Below, piece after piece: positions 6,865-9,353 of a DNA stretch of 9,353 nt (position 1 is the first letter of the stretch; the number at the start of each line of letters is the position of its first letter). The notes beneath the pieces are model-generated. The model ran no database searches and was not told the origin of the DNA. It saw only the letters and a program-made list of their open reading frames with translations. The stretch covers positions 1 to 9,353 of the forward strand of contig NZ_JADEXF010000066.1 in assembly GCF_015207245.1 (NCBI RefSeq), read 5' to 3'. The DNA comes from Nostoc cf. edaphicum LEGE 07299. GTDB taxonomy: Bacteria > Cyanobacteriota > Cyanobacteriia > Cyanobacteriales > Nostocaceae. Both the position numbers and the translations under genes were made by a program.

Positions 6865-7785
6865 TTAGATTGATTGTTGGTTTAACCAAGTTTCTAAATC
6901 AGCAACACTAGAAAAATCTAGCAATGCCTCTCCTAAATTCTCTAATTGTTCAATCGATAAGCCTTGAATTTGCTCGATTAATGACGTATCAATCTCACCA
7001 ATACGGCGATTTAGTAGACGCAGTATTAAGTCTTGTTTCCCTTCTTGCCTTCCTTCTTGCCTTCCTTCTTGCCTGCCCTCTTCTTTGGCTTGTTCTCTGT
7101 CTCTTTGATAAAGTGGTTCTAGTCGCATAATTAATTCCCTATCATCTGCTTCTAATTCTTGATTTACTCTCAAGTTTTCGCGCAAGTTGTAAACTAATTC
7201 AAGAGTTGCTTTTTGGTATGGATGATCTAATGGTAACGCTTGCAACTCGATAATCGCTTGTGACTGCACGTTTCCCCTACCTAAAAGCCTTAACCATAAT
7301 GTCTCTGGTGTTTGGGGTAGTTGGTGTATTGCTACAATTGCTGTCCGCAAGGCATCTGGCAGAAAATGCACTCCTGATAACCAACCTGCTTTTTGTATAG
7401 TTCCAAAGCTAGACAATCTAGTTTCAGATATGGTAGGTGTAAGAACGCATAATTTGGGAATTTCTGAGTCCTGAAGTTTGGTTTTATTGGTTTTAGCTTC
7501 TCGTCGCAGGAGAGCCTTGATTTCTAATAATTTGAGAATACAGTCGCAGATTTCATCGGTGGAAGCTGGATTCCGGTATGGTTCTATAATTGCAGGTTGT
7601 TGGGCAAATCTTCCTAACAAACCTAGTATTTGTATATTAGAGCTTTGCTGTTTAGCAGGAGTGAATAAAACATCTATTTCTTTAATCTCTCCTGAGACTT
7701 TTTCTGATGCTTTGACTTCTCCGTAATCTTTTAGTAGTTCTTCTAGATAGTCTTTGGCGAATTTATCATGGATAAACCTGGTCAT
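6865..7785 (-). CDS. DUF4351 protein, putative PD-(D/E)XK (Rpn-like) family
   Basis: 306-aa soluble protein of a family expanded in filamentous cyanobacteria, often mis-labelled flagellar assembly protein H. It begins MTRFIHDKFAKDYLEELL, typical for the family. EIDVLFTP (residues 36-43) may supply the nuclease-fold Asp, and KLLEIKALL (about 85-93) a nearby E-x-K, but the catalytic set is not certain. Residues about 155-225 carry ETLWLRLLGRG, then DRELIMRLEPLY. Four EGRQ/EGKQ tetrapeptides (236-250) form a charged linker encoded by a 12-bp DNA repeat. Residues about 252-303 (ILRLLNRRIGEID, then a leucine-rich helical tail ending LETWL) fit DUF4351. Relatives are called recombination-promoting nuclease or putative transposase; the function here is unknown. 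Start ATG 7785 has no clear ribosome binding site but matches the family N-terminus. The gene appears intact. Confidence 0.82.
   Translation of the reverse strand: MTRFIHDKFAKDYLEELLKDYGEVKASEKVSGEIKEIDVLFTPAKQQSSNIQILGLLGRFAQQPAIIEPYRNPASTDEICDCILKLLEIKALLRREAKTNKTKLQDSEIPKLCVLTPTISETRLSSFGTIQKAGWLSGVHFLPDALRTAIVAIHQLPQTPETLWLRLLGRGNVQSQAIIELQALPLDHPYQKATLELVYNLRENLRVNQELEADDRELIMRLEPLYQRDREQAKEEGRQEGRQEGRQEGKQDLILRLLNRRIGEIDTSLIEQIQGLSIEQLENLGEALLDFSSVADLETWLNQQSI
7042..7077. repeat. 12-bp in-frame tandem repeat inside the DUF4351 gene
   Basis: Three adjacent units read TTCTTGCCTTCC, TTCTTGCCTTCC and TTCTTGCCTGCC on the plus strand; a more diverged unit precedes them at 7030-7041. On the coding strand they give the EGRQ repeats. 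The unit is a multiple of three, so copy-number change would alter linker length without breaking the frame. Confidence 0.85.
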
Positions 7786-7858
7786 TCAATTTTAAGATTT
7801 CGGAAGTTCTGGGTTAATGCATTATTATATAGCAGCCCTGGATTATTCGTGATGAAAT

Positions 7859-7891
7859 AGATCCCCGACTTCTTTAAGAAGTCGGGGATCT
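7859..7891. repeat. Perfect 15-bp-stem palindrome
   Basis: AGATCCCCGACTTCT, loop TTA, AGAAGTCGGGGATCT. It lies between two minus-strand genes: 75 bases after the stop of the small conserved gene and 67 bases before the DUF4351 start codon. It could end transcription from the upstream gene, but no T-run follows the stem on the minus strand, so a dispersed palindromic repeat typical of filamentous cyanobacteria is more likely. Confidence 0.8.
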
Positions 7892-7966
7892 GCTGGACAC
7901 CTTGAATTTTTACAGATATCATTCTAAAAAAGTTAAAAGCAGATTCTATAAGCCTTTTGACTTCCG

Positions 7967-8368
7967 TTAGGGCGTAGCAGTTAAAGCATTTTCATCTGAT
8001 GTTTTATCTGTGTTAGATTTCAAGCGTGTCAATCTGCTTTTACGGATACGTTCACTGTCTTTAACGCCACCTGCAAGTTCATATTCGTTGCTGTTTCTGC
8101 CATACTTGCAACCAACCCACGTTAGCATTTTGTCTGAAACTTGACTTAAGGTTTTTTCCATCTCATCCAGCTTATTTCTAGAAGAGTCAATCATAGCTAT
8201 AGCAGCGTTATAATCATCAAGCATATTGTGAAAATTATCTATTAATTGATTCAAATTTTGCAAGTTGTAAGTCTCATCAAAATTGATCTTTGGATCGATA
8301 GCTTTCAGCCCGGCAACTCTAAACTCAGCTTTTTCTAAAATCCGGGAACTACGTTTTTTTCGAGCCAT
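7967..8368 (-). CDS. Small conserved cyanobacterial protein of unknown function
   Basis: 133-aa protein, soluble and charged, with no signal peptide or membrane segment. It starts with a basic MARKKRSSR, followed by a mostly helical middle (about 36-85; NLNQLIDNFHNMLDDYN, then DEMEKTLSQVSDKML) likely to form a coiled coil. The most distinctive stretch is KYGRNSNEYELAGG (88-101) followed by KDSERIRKSR, which I recognise as the signature of a widespread uncharacterised cyanobacterial family, from memory. The Lys/Arg-rich tail after it is longer than I would expect and ends NALTATP; the last codons fall in sequence (gctacgccctaacgg on the minus strand) that looks like a common cyanobacterial intergenic repeat, so the tail may have been extended by it. 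No clear ribosome binding site precedes ATG 8368. A nucleic-acid-binding or regulatory role is only a guess from the basic ends. Confidence 0.72.
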   Translation of the reverse strand: MARKKRSSRILEKAEFRVAGLKAIDPKINFDETYNLQNLNQLIDNFHNMLDDYNAAIAMIDSSRNKLDEMEKTLSQVSDKMLTWVGCKYGRNSNEYELAGGVKDSERIRKSRLTRLKSNTDKTSDENALTATP

Positions 8369-8539
8369 AATTTTACACTTTTAAAAGCTTTACAGAGCTA
8401 TTTTGTCTCAATTAAGTTGGATTCTGGTTCAGCAAAAAGCGCATTTTTTTTAGTAAAAGTTTTTATTTATGTCCGTGATTTCGCGGAATTTAATCATCAA
8501 AGGCTGATTTTCAGCAAAATAATATTATGTTTAATCAAT

Positions 8540-9353
8540 AGACATCTCCAAAATAGTAACATTCTGTGGTAAAAGAACATCAGAGAGTTTTTTTATACAG
8601 AAACATGAGCGAGATACTAAACCATATTGAAAACAACCCTAAAGAAACAAAGCGGTTAATTGGTCTGGAGTATGAACAGTTACAAAAATTAATCCAAAAT
8701 GTGGAACGATTACACTCTTGAATTGCAAGAGTTATTAGAATCCCAGAAAGTTAGAATTATTGCTGCTGGTGGAGGTCGTAAACCAAAACTATCTGTAAGA
8801 GAACAAATAATTTTAACTTTGGTCTATCTCCGACATTTGACGACATTTCAACTTCTTGGTATCCCGTTTGGAGTAAGTGAATCGACAGCAAATGATACAT
8901 TTAATTATTGGTTACCAATCCTTCAAGAATTGCTGCCATCGAGTTTAGTTGAACAATTAAAAAAAAAGAATCTGACTATGAAGTAGTTAAAGAGATACTC
9001 ACAGATTATGAATTAATCATAGATAGCTATGAACAAGTTAGGGAAAGACCTGGAGACAATAAAGAGCAAGAAAAATATTTTTCTGGTAAGACGAGTAAAC
9101 ACACCTTTAAAACTCAGATAATTATTTTACCAGATGCAAGGGATATTGTTGATGTTATCGCTGGGGAACCCGGACCGAAAAGCGATATAACAATATTTAG
9201 AGAAAATCGAGATAACTTAGATCCCAAACAAAACTTTAAGGGAGATTTAGGTTATCTAGGAGAAGATTTAATTGATACTCCAATTAAGAAACCAAGAAAT
9301 AGAGAGTTAACAACTAACCAAAAAAAATCAAATAAGGAGTTTTCATCCAAACG
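8540..9353 (+). mobile_element. IS5-like insertion sequence, right part outside the window
   Basis: The region holds an IS5-type transposase frame that continues past the window edge. The left end is not fixed: AGACATCTCC at about 8540 is a candidate terminal repeat start, but the partner end is not in view. The 8369-8539 stretch before it is AT-rich and shows no gene. Confidence 0.55.
8605..9353 (+). pseudogene. IS5-family transposase with two frame changes, 3' end beyond window
   Basis: Three frame segments together give one recognisable transposase. Segment 1, ATG 8605 to TGA 8719-8721, reads MSEILNHIENNPKETKRL, then a short stretch ending VERLHS. Segment 2, in the +1 frame (open from ATG 8699 to TAG 8984-8986), carries AAGGGRKPKLSVREQIILTL and VSESTANDTFNYWLPIL, the helix-turn-helix part. 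Segment 3, back in the first frame from about 8968, reads ESDYEVVKEILTDYEL, AGEPGPKSDITIFREN and KGDLGYLGEDLIDTPIKKPR and stays open to the edge; it is the DDE_Tnp_4 catalytic part, with likely first Asp in IIDSYEQ and second in KGDLGY. The Glu lies outside the window. The first change, near 8710-8720, looks like one extra base. The second falls on a nine-A run (8959-8967) that contains A AAA AAG in frame, so it may be either a lost A or ribosomal -1 slippage. Probably inactive because of the first change. Confidence 0.83.

Noticed and set aside
7030..7077. 12-bp direct repeats as a possible CRISPR array
   Set aside because: The units are contiguous with no spacers, too short, and in frame within a coding gene.
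6924..7726. Plus-strand frames at 6924-7130 and 7478-7726, including a hydrophobic one
   Set aside because: The hydrophobic character is just the complement of the EGRQ-type repeat on the real minus-strand gene.

Overview
The window looks like a piece of a filamentous, probably heterocyst-forming (Nostocales-type) cyanobacterial genome. The evidence is four copies of the cyanobacterial HIP1 octamer GCGATCGC (292-299, 893-900, 5737-5744, 6444-6451), a degenerate heptamer tandem repeat at the left edge, structured intergenic repeats of a type common in Nostoc-like genomes, and proteins typical of that group (Uma2 family, DUF4351 family, a cyanobacterial KYGRNSNEYE small protein, AcnB). The genus cannot be fixed from the sequence.

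Layout. (1) 44-940 (+): the permease of a polyamine-type ABC importer (PotB-like), whose translation start lies inside or next to a 7-bp tandem repeat. (2) 995-3895: a rearranged accessory block. A Uma2-family nuclease-like gene (+) is cut off after residue 123 by a complete IS630-type element (1364-2536, 18-bp inverted ends, TA on both sides). On the far side of the element lies the C-terminal part of a different gene, a DUF262 plus AlbA/Schlafen-type protein (+). Because the two flanks belong to different genes, this is not a simple insertion; sequence between them has been lost or exchanged. The element's own transposase is also broken. (3) 3933-6599 (-): an intact aconitate hydratase B, the one clear core-metabolism gene, convergent with the DUF262 remnant across a short hairpin. 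(4) 6728-6857: a non-coding, highly structured dispersed-repeat-like sequence. (5) 6865-7785 (-): a DUF4351 / putative PD-(D/E)XK protein. (6) 7859-7891: a perfect palindrome. (7) 7967-8368 (-): a small conserved cyanobacterial protein of unknown function. (8) 8605 to the right edge (+): an IS5-like transposase with two frame changes, running out of the window.

How the genes work together: no pathway links them. acnB (TCA cycle) and potB (transport) are housekeeping-type genes; the rest is accessory material shaped by insertion sequences and repeats. The closest thing to an unusual system is the DUF262-AlbA protein, whose domains recall restriction or defence proteins, but its N-terminal catalytic region is missing here. 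No gene-free stretch exceeds about 300 bases. The larger gaps are 6600-6864 (structured repeat plus the acnB leader), 7786-7966 (palindrome) and 8369-8604 (AT-rich; only a possible IS end). No tRNA, rRNA or CRISPR array was seen.
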